From NCBI GenBank assembly GCA_963748925.1, contig CAVVKG010000008.1, positions 124,001 through 188,000 of the forward strand: 64,000 nucleotides of DNA, in the 5' to 3' direction. Shown here in pieces: positions 53,328-61,698 of the stretch. The stretch comes from Cryomorpha sp963748925 (GTDB lineage: Bacteria > Bacteroidota > Bacteroidia > Flavobacteriales_D > Cryomorphaceae). A program made the position numbers and the translations under genes. Below the pieces are notes generated by a model, which did no database searches, was not told the origin of the DNA, and saw only the letters and a program-made list of their open reading frames with translations. Every line of letters starts with the position of its first letter. Within the stretch, counting starts at the first letter, position 1.

Positions 53328-55256
53328 ATGCCTCATTGGATGGTTCGGGTAGAAGTGAAATTGTGGATTATTATCCTTTTGGGGATGTATTCTACTCTCG
53401 CTTTTGCACAAAAAGATACGTTAACCCTAAATAGGGTAGAAATTGTAGCAAGCAATTTTGAGCAGGACATCGCGGCAATTTATTTGCAGAAGCTCAAGCC
53501 AAAAGATGCTCCATTAACTTTAGGTCTCACTCTTAATGACTGGCTCTCTTCACGTTCTAATCTAGTTCTCAGAGGCTTCGGCCCGGCGAGCAGTTACGGT
53601 GTCTCCATTCGCGGAAGCAGTACCAGCCAAACTCAAATTTTGGTAAATGGTATTCCCTACGAAAATCCGGGGCTGGCAACTTCTGATGTTTCTACTTTAC
53701 CAAATGCCATTTTTTCCGGAATGTCTGTCTATCGCGGATCTGCAGCTGCATATTTGGGCAATGCCGCTATCGGCGGAAGCCTGATTATGGAATCCTTTGA
53801 GCCTGAAACCGATGAGATTCTTACGCAAAATATCGGAGTGGGAAGCTTTGGCAGCTTGAACGGAGTTACAAAAATGCAATATGGCAACGAGCGTTTTTCA
53901 GGTGCTACAAGCGTTTACTACCAAAAGGCGAAAAATGATTTTCTGCGACCCGATCCATATAACAGAAATGAAGAGATAGCTCAGCCCAATGCGCTTTTTG
54001 AAAGTTATGGTATTGCTCAGGATCTGAACTTTTATGGAAAAGGGCCATCTGAAGGTCACGTTTTTATTTGGGCCGGAGATACCTACCGTGAAATTCCACC
54101 GATAAAGTCAAAAGCCAAGTCGGATGCGAGACAGCATGATAAGAACTACAGGGTGCAGGGTGAATTTGAAACGACATTAAAAAACGTTGATTTTAAGCTG
54201 AATGCTGCGCTCGATCATGGCCGGCTTAATTATACTGATTCTCAGGCCGGCCTGGATGAGGATTCTGAATATTCAACAATTCATGTGCAGGGAGAGTTAC
54301 GCCGATCTTTTAACCATTTCCAATTCTTCGCTCTTGGTATTTTTCGTGATTCTCATGTTCTGACAGAGTCCTATGAACAGGCAGAGCGGCGTCTGAGCCC
54401 AGCGGTGGTAGGTGGCTTAACTGGCAATTTTTGGAATTCCAGTACAAAAGTTTCTTTGGTCCTCAGACAGGAATTTTTAAATGGAAATGCACTGCCACTG
54501 GTGCCGGTTTTGTCATTAGATCAGCGCATTATAGAATCGTTCCACCTTACAGCATCTGCCGGAAAGGCTTATCGGTTGCCCGGCCTGAACGATTTATTTT
54601 GGATTCCTGGCGGTAATCCTGATTTGAAACCCGAGTCCGGGTGGTTTCAAGAATTGGGACTGAACTACAAGCCTAAGGCTGCAAATCTGGAGGTCACCGT
54701 TACTGGTTTTAACCGACTCATAGAGAACTGGATTCAATGGGTACCCGGGCAGGATTACTGGTCGCCTCAAAATATTAAGCGAGTGAGAAGCAGGGGTGTA
54801 GAAGCCCTGATATCGGCAGAGAATAATTGGCAACAGGTGGCCTTTAAGCATCATTTTGCGGCGACCTTCGTGGAATCAACTAATCTCGACCAGGCCTTTT
54901 CAGGTGATCAATCTGCTGATAAACAATTGATTTATATGCCTAAATGGTCACTAATGGCCCAAGAAAAGGTTAGCGCGGCAAATGGAAAATATGTTCTCAA
55001 TATTATCGGAAGATATACCAGTGAGAGATATACCACGGCCGATAACCTCCACGCCCTGGATCCTTATTTTATTCTCGACCTGGAATGCTACTGGAATCTG
55101 AAAATGAAACGGAATCAGCTCGCTGTATTCGCAGCAGCACGGAATATTTTAAACACAGAATATCAACTACAAGCTTCACATCATATGCCCGGACTAAATT
55201 TTCAAGCGGGTATTCAATTAAAAATCAATTTAAAAAAACAAAAGAATGAAATTTAA
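53328..55256 (+). CDS. BtuB-like TonB-dependent receptor for cobalamin
   Basis: A TonB-dependent outer-membrane receptor of about 642 residues. Signal peptide VKLWIIILLGMYSTLAFAQ. The start is ATG 53328 (AGCAGG lies just upstream) or 53340; a longer frame from 53277 would add residues that do not fit. Mature N-terminus TLNRVEIVAS resembles a TonB box. The plug domain shows LVLRGFGPASSYGVSIRG, TQILVNGIPYENPG and AIGGSLIME; the 22-strand barrel follows with LYDLEC-like strands and ends FQAGIQLKINL. The upstream cobalamin riboswitch and the downstream BtuG-like lipoprotein make B12 the likely ligand. The last 11 bases overlap the next gene. Confidence 0.9.
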   Translation: MPHWMVRVEVKLWIIILLGMYSTLAFAQKDTLTLNRVEIVASNFEQDIAAIYLQKLKPKDAPLTLGLTLNDWLSSRSNLVLRGFGPASSYGVSIRGSSTSQTQILVNGIPYENPGLATSDVSTLPNAIFSGMSVYRGSAAAYLGNAAIGGSLIMESFEPETDEILTQNIGVGSFGSLNGVTKMQYGNERFSGATSVYYQKAKNDFLRPDPYNRNEEIAQPNALFESYGIAQDLNFYGKGPSEGHVFIWAGDTYREIPPIKSKAKSDARQHDKNYRVQGEFETTLKNVDFKLNAALDHGRLNYTDSQAGLDEDSEYSTIHVQGELRRSFNHFQFFALGIFRDSHVLTESYEQAERRLSPAVVGGLTGNFWNSSTKVSLVLRQEFLNGNALPLVPVLSLDQRIIESFHLTASAGKAYRLPGLNDLFWIPGGNPDLKPESGWFQELGLNYKPKAANLEVTVTGFNRLIENWIQWVPGQDYWSPQNIKRVRSRGVEALISAENNWQQVAFKHHFAATFVESTNLDQAFSGDQSADKQLIYMPKWSLMAQEKVSAANGKYVLNIIGRYTSERYTTADNLHALDPYFILDLECYWNLKMKRNQLAVFAAARNILNTEYQLQASHHMPGLNFQAGIQLKINLKKQKNEI

Positions 55257-56286
55257 CTATTTGCTCTGCGCTATGGCGCTAATTCTATTTTCTTGTGAAT
55301 CTGATGATGATCAGGAAGTGCAAAATGTACCGGATTCTGATAATCTTGTGCTCATCGGAAATGAAGGTGCCTTTCTAGGAGATAATGCCAGCCTGACATT
55401 GCTGGATAGAGAAGCCGGTGTGGCATCGCAAAACGCTTATTATAACTCAAATGTGGATGCAGAACTTGGCGATGTATTGCAGAGCATGTACGAATACAAT
55501 GATGAACTTTACCTAGTGGTAAATAACTCGGGTAAAATTGAAGTCGTTGATGAAGATAACCTTACTTCAAACAGAACCATCACAGGATTTACTTCTCCGC
55601 GCTATATGCTTTTCGAAAATAATTCAAAGGCTTATGTATCAGATCTTTTTGCGAATGGAATTCACGTTATCAATCCAAGTAACGGGACATATACCTCATT
55701 GATAAATACGGGTTTTTGGGTTGAGCATATGATTGCATATAACGGTGATATTTGGTGCAGTGCACCGGGAAAAGATAAAGTTTTTTTCCTCGATTCTTCT
55801 GTAGATGTCATCACAGATAGCCTTCAACTCACTGCAGGTGTGAGTGATATGGGTTTTGATGCCAATAATGATTTCTGGATTCTATCGCAAGGAACATATT
55901 CTGAGACCATTATAGAGCCGGCACTGCATCATGTTGACGGCGACACGAAAGAATTGATCTCTACCTTTTCCTTTCCTGCGGGTACCGGTTTTGGTGGAAA
56001 TCTGACAATGAGCGCAGATAAGCAAAGCGTCCTTTACCTGATGGGAGGCAAGATTTATAAAATGTCCATTTCAGCAACTAGCCTTCCGGCTACAGCTTTT
56101 ATTGAAAAAGAAAACACTCCATTTTATACGCTCAGCGTAAATCCTGAGAATGGGGAAATTGCGGCTACTTATACGCCTGATTTTTCTCAATCGGGTAAGG
56201 TTTATTTCTATGGAGTTGATGGAGCTGAAGTTGATAATTACACCACGGGAGTGGCTCCGAAGAGTGTTTTGTGGCTGGAAGATTAG
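55246..56286 (+). CDS. BtuG-like surface lipoprotein, seven-bladed propeller (YncE/DUF5074)
   Basis: A 346-residue lipoprotein with lipobox LFSC at about 14-17 (mature CESDDDQEV). The chain is a beta-propeller with repeated G-x-(V/I)-x-V-(I/V)-D segments: SGKIEVVDEDNLTSNRTI, FANGIHVINPSNGTYTSL, KVFFLDSSVDVITDS, then SPRYMLFENNSKAYVSD. This matches the DUF5074/BtuG group; BtuG of Bacteroides caps BtuB on the cell surface and binds cobalamin with very high affinity. Its ATG lies inside the end of the receptor gene (11-base overlap), which implies co-expression. No inner-membrane BtuCDF genes follow. Confidence 0.85.
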   Translation: MKFNYLLCAMALILFSCESDDDQEVQNVPDSDNLVLIGNEGAFLGDNASLTLLDREAGVASQNAYYNSNVDAELGDVLQSMYEYNDELYLVVNNSGKIEVVDEDNLTSNRTITGFTSPRYMLFENNSKAYVSDLFANGIHVINPSNGTYTSLINTGFWVEHMIAYNGDIWCSAPGKDKVFFLDSSVDVITDSLQLTAGVSDMGFDANNDFWILSQGTYSETIIEPALHHVDGDTKELISTFSFPAGTGFGGNLTMSADKQSVLYLMGGKIYKMSISATSLPATAFIEKENTPFYTLSVNPENGEIAATYTPDFSQSGKVYFYGVDGAEVDNYTTGVAPKSVLWLED

Positions 56287-56327
56287 GTATTTAAAAAATC
56301 ATTACTTTCATGATTCAATTCAGAATT

Positions 56328-56810
56328 ATGAAAACCATGCAGAATTGGTTTGATGCGTATGGTGTTAGTCATACCAATCCCACCAATAAAACGATACATT
56401 GGATTTGTGTGCCTTTGATATTTTATTCTATTCTGGGAATATTGTCCTTGGTGCCATTTGATTTTATAAAAGGTTGGTTTCCATATGGGATCCAGCCTTT
56501 TATTCATTTGGGAACCATTCTCGTTCTTTTTGGAGTCTTATTTTTTCTTCGGCTTAGCATGCCAATAGCTTTGGGCATGGTCGTCGTATCCGCAGTTATG
56601 CTGGGGTTTGTAAATCTTACTTACGGCGTATTTCAAGAACAAGCATGGCTCTTTTTTGTCTCGGTTTTTGTGCTAAGCTGGATTGGGCAGTTCATTGGCC
56701 ATAAAATTGAAGGGGAGAAACCCTCCTTTTTTGACGATTTGAAATTTTTGATGATTGGACCCGCATGGCTGCTTCACTTCATTTACCGCAAGCTTGGTAT
56801 TCCTTATTAA
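56328..56810 (+). CDS. Mpo1-like (DUF962/YGL010w) membrane protein
   Basis: A 160-residue membrane protein of the Mpo1/DUF962 family. I chose ATG 56328 (MKTMQNWFDAYGVSH) because family members begin with this segment; ATG 56310 is the outermost start. Conserved marks are the N-terminal HWICVP with its histidine, four helices and the ending FIGHKIEGEKPSFFDDLKFL. Yeast Mpo1 is an iron-dependent dioxygenase that removes one carbon from 2-hydroxy fatty acids, using the conserved histidines, which are present here. It starts about 40 bases after btuG and 6 bases before a GNAT gene, so it is probably under riboswitch control. Why a B12 operon carries it is not clear. Confidence 0.85.
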   Translation: MKTMQNWFDAYGVSHTNPTNKTIHWICVPLIFYSILGILSLVPFDFIKGWFPYGIQPFIHLGTILVLFGVLFFLRLSMPIALGMVVVSAVMLGFVNLTYGVFQEQAWLFFVSVFVLSWIGQFIGHKIEGEKPSFFDDLKFLMIGPAWLLHFIYRKLGIPY

Positions 56811-56816
56811 TTTCAA

Positions 56817-57260
56817 ATGGAAAAAAGCCGTATTGCTGAAATATCTGCCAAAGATACGTTTCCCCTTAGGTCGCTTGTACTTAGAAACCGCAATCCCTCT
56901 ATCGAATGCCCATTTGATGGAGATTTGGAGCCAACAACGCGTCATTTTGGTGTCTTAGTAAATGGCCAAATTGTGACTATTGCCAGTTTTTATTTCATAA
57001 CCAATGAAGTGGTCGGAAAAAGTAAAATGCTGCAATTGAGAGGGATGGCTACTCACCCCGATTTCGTTGGCCGTGGATTTGGTAAGGCGCTTGTCGAACA
57101 CGTCATTTCAATTTACAAAGAATCGGAGGTAAGGATTATTTGGTGCAATGCAAGGGAAGTGGCGTTTGGGTTTTATTCCAGAATTGGTTTCAAGGGTGTT
57201 GGTGAAAATTTTCTGATTCCTCAGATAGGCGTTCATCGCGTGATGTACATAGAAATCTGA
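56817..57260 (+). CDS. GNAT-family N-acetyltransferase
   Basis: A 147-residue cytosolic acetyltransferase of the GNAT fold. The acetyl-CoA-binding P-loop is visible in LRGMATHPDFVGRGFGKALV (G-R-G-x-G-x-A), and the C-terminal strand-helix-strand CNAREVAFGFYSRIGFKGVG is typical. N-terminal CPFDGDLEPTTRHFGVLVNG should form the substrate side. Substrate unknown. It starts 6 bases after the Mpo1 gene and closes the riboswitch operon; a 196-base gap follows without a recognisable terminator. Confidence 0.88.
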   Translation: MEKSRIAEISAKDTFPLRSLVLRNRNPSIECPFDGDLEPTTRHFGVLVNGQIVTIASFYFITNEVVGKSKMLQLRGMATHPDFVGRGFGKALVEHVISIYKESEVRIIWCNAREVAFGFYSRIGFKGVGENFLIPQIGVHRVMYIEI

Positions 57261-57456
57261 ACGGGTATGAATGCAAATTTTTCATCCTTTTTAACTCATG
57301 TCAAACCCTAGCGTTTGATATTCTTATTCACTCTATAGTTTTATAAGACTCTCAATGTGTCAGAGTTGGAATCTCATTCTCCGGATGTTTTAATAATCCA
57401 AACATTCTTTTGATTTTAGTCCTATCCAGAAGTATGGTATTTCGTATTTTTCGGCC

Positions 57457-58188
57457 ATGAAATACGCATTATCCATCTTTTTTGTAATCGCCATTCTCTA
57501 CGGATGTGAAAGAACGGTGGAGGATGAAATAGCTCCAGTATTCGAATCGTTGGAAATTAATTCGACTACTTTTAACCCTCAGGATGTCATAACAATAGAC
57601 GTGGGTATGCGCGATAATGAGAATATGAACCAAGTGAGGGTGCGTATTCAGTCTGCTTTCTCAAAGTCTTTTGGTGAATGGGAAGCTGTTGAAATCAGGG
57701 AGGTTTCCGGACAAAGTTATCAAGGTTCATTCAGCTTCACTGTTCCCGATACAGCCCAAGCGGGATACTACCAGTATTCTGTGCAAGGTGCAGATATGAG
57801 AGGGAATGGAACCAGAGATTCTATTAATTATTTTACCATTTTGCAGCCCGGTTTTGCACCCTATTTATTTGGTTTTAATACGATACCACCCATCGTTGAT
57901 AATGTACTTTTCTTGAATTCCAATGATACACTCATGTTCGTGGGCCTTGCTATCGATGATAACATGCTTAGTGAGGTGAGCATTGATTTACGATCTACCA
58001 AAAATGAACGTATTCAACTGTTGTCTTATACTATTCCCGATTCGGTGGGCTTGTGGAACCTTGGCCTTAATGTAGATTCTATTCTTCCTCAGTATGAGGA
58101 GATGTACCCTGCATCGCTCATTGTTAAAATCCTGGATTCTGATAACAATCAGACCCGCAGAGAAATTCCAGTTGATTTTACTCCTTAG
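57457..58188 (+). CDS. Two-domain immunoglobulin-like lipoprotein
   Basis: A 243-residue lipoprotein (lipobox LYGC at 14-17, mature CERTVEDEI). The mature part has two beta-sandwich domains: residues 25-125 (FNPQDVITIDVGMRDNEN, SFTVPDTAQAGYYQYSVQG) and 140-243 (LFLNSNDTLMFVGLAIDDNM, LLSYTIPDSVGLWNLGLN). Both contain an R/I-D-N-x-M/L-S-x-V pattern that suggests an old duplication. I do not recognise a named family; it may be related to DUF4625-type proteins. It stands alone between the B12 operon and the S9 peptidase. Function unknown. Confidence 0.7.
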   Translation: MKYALSIFFVIAILYGCERTVEDEIAPVFESLEINSTTFNPQDVITIDVGMRDNENMNQVRVRIQSAFSKSFGEWEAVEIREVSGQSYQGSFSFTVPDTAQAGYYQYSVQGADMRGNGTRDSINYFTILQPGFAPYLFGFNTIPPIVDNVLFLNSNDTLMFVGLAIDDNMLSEVSIDLRSTKNERIQLLSYTIPDSVGLWNLGLNVDSILPQYEEMYPASLIVKILDSDNNQTRREIPVDFTP

Positions 58189-58252
58189 TTTTTATGCTTA
58201 GGATTTGACTTTTCCGCCTGACTTCAATTCTGGCTTTATCAGCAAATAGGCA

Positions 58253-58260
58253 TATATTTG
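58253..58260 (+). promoter_or_regulatory. Bacteroidota -7 promoter box for the S9 peptidase gene
   Basis: TATATTTG matches TAnnTTTG and ends 15 bases before ATG 58276, predicting a leader of about 10 bases. It also shows why the in-frame TTG at 58258 cannot be the start: it lies inside this box. Confidence 0.5.
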
Positions 58261-58275
58261 GTCAAAATTTTCAAT

Positions 58276-60420
58276 ATGTTAAAACGCTTTTTTCCTATTT
58301 TATTCCTTTTGATTTCGTTGTCGGTTAATGCGCAGGAACTTAAAGACCTCGACCTTGAGACGGCAGTGATGGAGCAATACCGTTCACTTTACCCTGACAG
58401 ATTATCGGGGCTGGAATGGGTTACTTCAGAAACTTTTACTGTTGTTGGGGATAAGGGTGAATTGATGATATTAAATATTTCGGGTGATACCACAAGAACG
58501 ATAACCCCTGAAGAAGTGAATACTGCTTTGAGTTCGCTTGAGGTTGATTCGATCAAAAGTGTTCGCCCTTACGCCTGGCTCAGTTCTGAGATGTTCGTAG
58601 TTCGCTGTGGAAACGAACTGGTAAAATTTAAAACAGGTGACCTAAGCGCTGAATTACACATGCATATTCCTTCAAATGCCGAAAATTTGGAGTTCTCGGA
58701 TCAATCCGGTTTCCTGGCCTATACCCTTGGAAACGATGTTTTGATAGCCACTCCTTCCGATTCAGCTATTCGGGTAACCAATCATGGCAATTCACAAACG
58801 AGTGCCGGTATCGCCATTCATCGATCTGAATTTGGAATTACCAAAGGGCTTTTTTGGTCTCAGGACGGTAAGATGCTTGGTTTTTATGAAATGGATGAAA
58901 GCATGGTAACAGATTATCCTCTGGCAAATTACAGTCCAATACCTGCTGAGGTAAATTTGATTAAATATCCCATGGCTGGGCAAAAGAGCCACCATGCAAA
59001 GACGGGAGTTTTCAATGTTAACACAAAAAGTCTCACCTACTTAAAAACGGGTAAACCGCTTGATCATTATCTTACAAATTTTACTTTTTCTCCAGATGGC
59101 CAGTCGGCTTACCTTGCAGAGGTAAACCGGGATCAAAACGAAATGAAGCTCAATGTTTACGAATCAGCGAGCGGAAACTTTATTGAAACCTTATTTGTAG
59201 AAACAGATGCCGAATACGTAGAGCCTGAGCAGCCTCCTTATTTTCCGAAAGAAGACAGCGACGCTTTTTTATGGATGAGCGAACGCGATGGGTACAACCA
59301 CATTTATTCTTATAGCACCGATGGGAAGCTGATAAAGCAGCTTACGGATGGTGATTTCGATGTCTTAGAAATTAATGGGCAAACTGCTGATGGCAAAACC
59401 ATTGTAGTAACTGCGGTTGATGGGTTGATGGATAGAGCCATTTACAGTGTTGGTTTGAAATCCGGTAAAATGAAGAAACTTACCTCTGGTGTAGGAAATT
59501 ATGGAGTTACCATGGACAATGGAGAGTATTTTATTCTTTCAAATTCATCTCCCACTGCGGCAAATAATGTAAGTGTATATGATGTATCTGGAAAAGTGAT
59601 TACCACATTGTTGAATGCTGAGAATCCACTTGATGAATACAAGCTCGGAAAGGTTGAGTTTCCCATTTTAACTGCCGACGACGGGAAAAAGCTTCAGGGA
59701 AGGCTTATAAAACCCTATGATTTTGATGCTTCAAAAAAGTATCCCGTTATCGTTTATGTTTACGGTGGGCCTCATGCTCAAATGGTTAGAAACGACTATA
59801 AGGGTGGCGCGGCTTTATGGATGTTTGAAGCTGCAAATAGGGGCTACCTGGTATTCACAGTTGATGGCCGCGGTAGTGGAAATCGTGGATTAGAATTTGA
59901 ACAGACCGTTTTTCGTCAATTGGGAACCTTAGAAATGGAAGATCAGTTGAAAGGTGTGGAATATTTAAAATCTTTACCCTTTGTAGATGTTGACAAACTT
60001 GCCGTCCACGGTTGGAGTTTTGGTGGATATATGACCACTTCACTGATGTTGAGACACCCGGGAGTCTTTAAAATCGGTGTTGCCGGTGGTCCTGTAACCG
60101 ATTGGAGACTATATGAAATAATGTATGGCGAACGCTATATGGACACACCGGAAACTAACCCGGAAGGTTATGAAACTGCTGACCTTAAAAATTATACGGA
60201 TAATCTGGAAGGAGACCTTCTTTTAATTCATGGGTTAGATGACAATGTGGTAGTTCCTCAACATAGCTATACGCTCCTTGAGCAAATTGTAAAATCAGGA
60301 AAGCAAGTAGATTTCTTCAGCTATACCGGTCATGAGCACAATGTTAGGGGCAAAGATCGCGTGCACTTGATGACCAAAGTTCTCGACTATATTGATTTAC
60401 ATTTCAAAGACGGCGAGTAA
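58276..60420 (+). CDS. S9 family peptidase (dipeptidyl peptidase IV-like)
   Basis: A 714-residue periplasmic serine peptidase. Signal peptide MLKRFFPILFLLISLSVNAQ from ATG 58276. Residues about 40-450 form the DPP IV-type beta-propeller, with YMFSPDG-like blades and the substrate glutamate stretch LGFYEMDES. The alpha/beta-hydrolase domain has VYVYGGPHAQMV, the nucleophile Ser581 in HGWSFGGYM, Asp655 in HGLDDNVVV and His688 in GHEHNVRG. DPP IV enzymes release X-Pro or X-Ala dipeptides from peptide N-termini, so it probably feeds peptide use. Own promoter at 58253. A PPP-type phosphatase follows 35 bases later. Confidence 0.93.
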   Translation: MLKRFFPILFLLISLSVNAQELKDLDLETAVMEQYRSLYPDRLSGLEWVTSETFTVVGDKGELMILNISGDTTRTITPEEVNTALSSLEVDSIKSVRPYAWLSSEMFVVRCGNELVKFKTGDLSAELHMHIPSNAENLEFSDQSGFLAYTLGNDVLIATPSDSAIRVTNHGNSQTSAGIAIHRSEFGITKGLFWSQDGKMLGFYEMDESMVTDYPLANYSPIPAEVNLIKYPMAGQKSHHAKTGVFNVNTKSLTYLKTGKPLDHYLTNFTFSPDGQSAYLAEVNRDQNEMKLNVYESASGNFIETLFVETDAEYVEPEQPPYFPKEDSDAFLWMSERDGYNHIYSYSTDGKLIKQLTDGDFDVLEINGQTADGKTIVVTAVDGLMDRAIYSVGLKSGKMKKLTSGVGNYGVTMDNGEYFILSNSSPTAANNVSVYDVSGKVITTLLNAENPLDEYKLGKVEFPILTADDGKKLQGRLIKPYDFDASKKYPVIVYVYGGPHAQMVRNDYKGGAALWMFEAANRGYLVFTVDGRGSGNRGLEFEQTVFRQLGTLEMEDQLKGVEYLKSLPFVDVDKLAVHGWSFGGYMTTSLMLRHPGVFKIGVAGGPVTDWRLYEIMYGERYMDTPETNPEGYETADLKNYTDNLEGDLLLIHGLDDNVVVPQHSYTLLEQIVKSGKQVDFFSYTGHEHNVRGKDRVHLMTKVLDYIDLHFKDGE

Positions 60421-60455
60421 AATTGAAAAGTAGAAGCGAAAGAGCTATAGATGCG

Positions 60456-61196
60456 ATGAATATTTACCTTATCAACTCACTTGATAAGCGTAGAAGATCG
60501 TTTTTTGTTCCGAAGCCAGCTTCAGGCCGACGCTTTGCTGTAACCGATATTCATGCTTGCTTTCACACTTTTGTGAAATTGCTGAACAAGATTGATTTAA
60601 AGAAACGCGACCAACTTTTTATCCTGGGCGATTTGATAGATCGCGGTCCGTATTCGTATTTGGTGCTCGACAAGGTATGGCAGCTAATCGATAGGGGATA
60701 TCAGATATTTCCACTAAGGGGAAATCATGAGCAGCTCTTCTTGAATTTTAATCGCGAAAATGCAAGCAAACTACACACTTTCGCTACCCGACAATATGCG
60801 ACGCATCTCATTGATTCTGATGGTGCTCTAAACAGTGATGTCGATAAGTTTTTTGGGAATTTACCTTTTTACTACGAAACGGATATAGCGTTCCTTGTTC
60901 ATGCCGGGTTTGATACGAGACTTAAGAATCCTTTTGAAGGATGGAAAGACATGCTATGGGTGAGAGAGTTTCGCTATCATGAGAAAAAGCTGAAAAACAA
61001 GATGATTATTCACGGTCATGTTCCGAAAGAACTTTCTGTAATTACAGAAAATATTCAAAATGGATCTAAGAATATCAACCTGGATAATGGCTGCATACGA
61101 GCTGGTGCACCAGGCTATGGGAAACTAGTTTGTTTTAACTTGGATACGAACGAAATTATATCCCAGAAAAACGTGGACTTATTGGCGGTTAGCTAA
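60456..61196 (+). CDS. PPP-type metallophosphatase
   Basis: A 246-residue cytosolic calcineurin-like phosphatase. I start it at ATG 60456 (MNIYLINSLDKRRR); a TTG at 60423 could add 11 residues. Metal-binding motifs are in order: Asp31-x-His33 (AVTDIHACFH, lacking the usual GDIHG glycines), GDLIDRG at 58-64, GNHE at 89-92, a His in FLVHAGF and HGH in IIHGHVP. This layout matches bacterial serine/threonine phosphatase or diadenosine-tetraphosphatase-like enzymes, and the substrate cannot be chosen from sequence. It is likely co-transcribed with the S9 gene. Its end overlaps the end of the converging gene by 8 bases. Confidence 0.87.
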   Translation: MNIYLINSLDKRRRSFFVPKPASGRRFAVTDIHACFHTFVKLLNKIDLKKRDQLFILGDLIDRGPYSYLVLDKVWQLIDRGYQIFPLRGNHEQLFLNFNRENASKLHTFATRQYATHLIDSDGALNSDVDKFFGNLPFYYETDIAFLVHAGFDTRLKNPFEGWKDMLWVREFRYHEKKLKNKMIIHGHVPKELSVITENIQNGSKNINLDNGCIRAGAPGYGKLVCFNLDTNEIISQKNVDLLAVS

Positions 61197-61698
61197 GCAT
61201 TCGCTTATGCCAACTTTCGGAAATTGGCGTGAGCCAGAAATTCTCCATTTCTTCCTTCGTGCGTACCAGATTGTTGAATACAAATGTTTTATCACTTATA
61301 TCCCCCTTCGTAGCTGCATCTTTTAGTTGGTAAAGATCAATGAGCTTTATATCGCCCTGAGCATCTACGTAAGCAACATCTGTGCGATTCATCAATGAAA
61401 TTCCAAATTGCTTCTCCAAATTTTGAATAAAATGAACGGAGCTGTCAATTGAGCATCCTGAAGCTCCCTGTGCGGATTCATCAACAAAAAGACAGATAAA
61501 GCGGTTAAAAAATATTTGGGAATCTGCAGTCAGGCCGGTGCCATGAGCAGCCCAATTTTTTACAAAGTCAGAAGTGATAGATGAAATTTTTTCAGCATCA
61601 GCAGCATTAAAGGGATCTGACGACTGGTAAATCCAAACTTTGGCTTTTGGGCTTATTCTATCCTTAATTTTTATTTCAAGCGGTTTGGTGCTTACCAT
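61189..61698 (-). CDS. Conserved protein of unknown function in the Fe-S operon
   Basis: A 169-residue soluble protein. I recognise it only as a flavobacterial family often labelled ABC transporter ATPase, yet it has no Walker A, Walker B or ABC signature. Distinctive parts are WIYQSSDPFNAADAEKI, NWAAHGTGLTADSQIFFNRF, DESAQGASGCSIDSSVHFI with its single conserved-looking Cys, and the end FWLTPISESWHKRML. Its ATG abuts the stop of the CCG Fe-S gene (1-base overlap), so it is translated with it, and a role in assembling or serving that redox complex is an inference from position. No signal peptide or membrane helix. Confidence 0.8.
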   Translation of the reverse strand: MVSTKPLEIKIKDRISPKAKVWIYQSSDPFNAADAEKISSITSDFVKNWAAHGTGLTADSQIFFNRFICLFVDESAQGASGCSIDSSVHFIQNLEKQFGISLMNRTDVAYVDAQGDIKLIDLYQLKDAATKGDISDKTFVFNNLVRTKEEMENFWLTPISESWHKRMLS

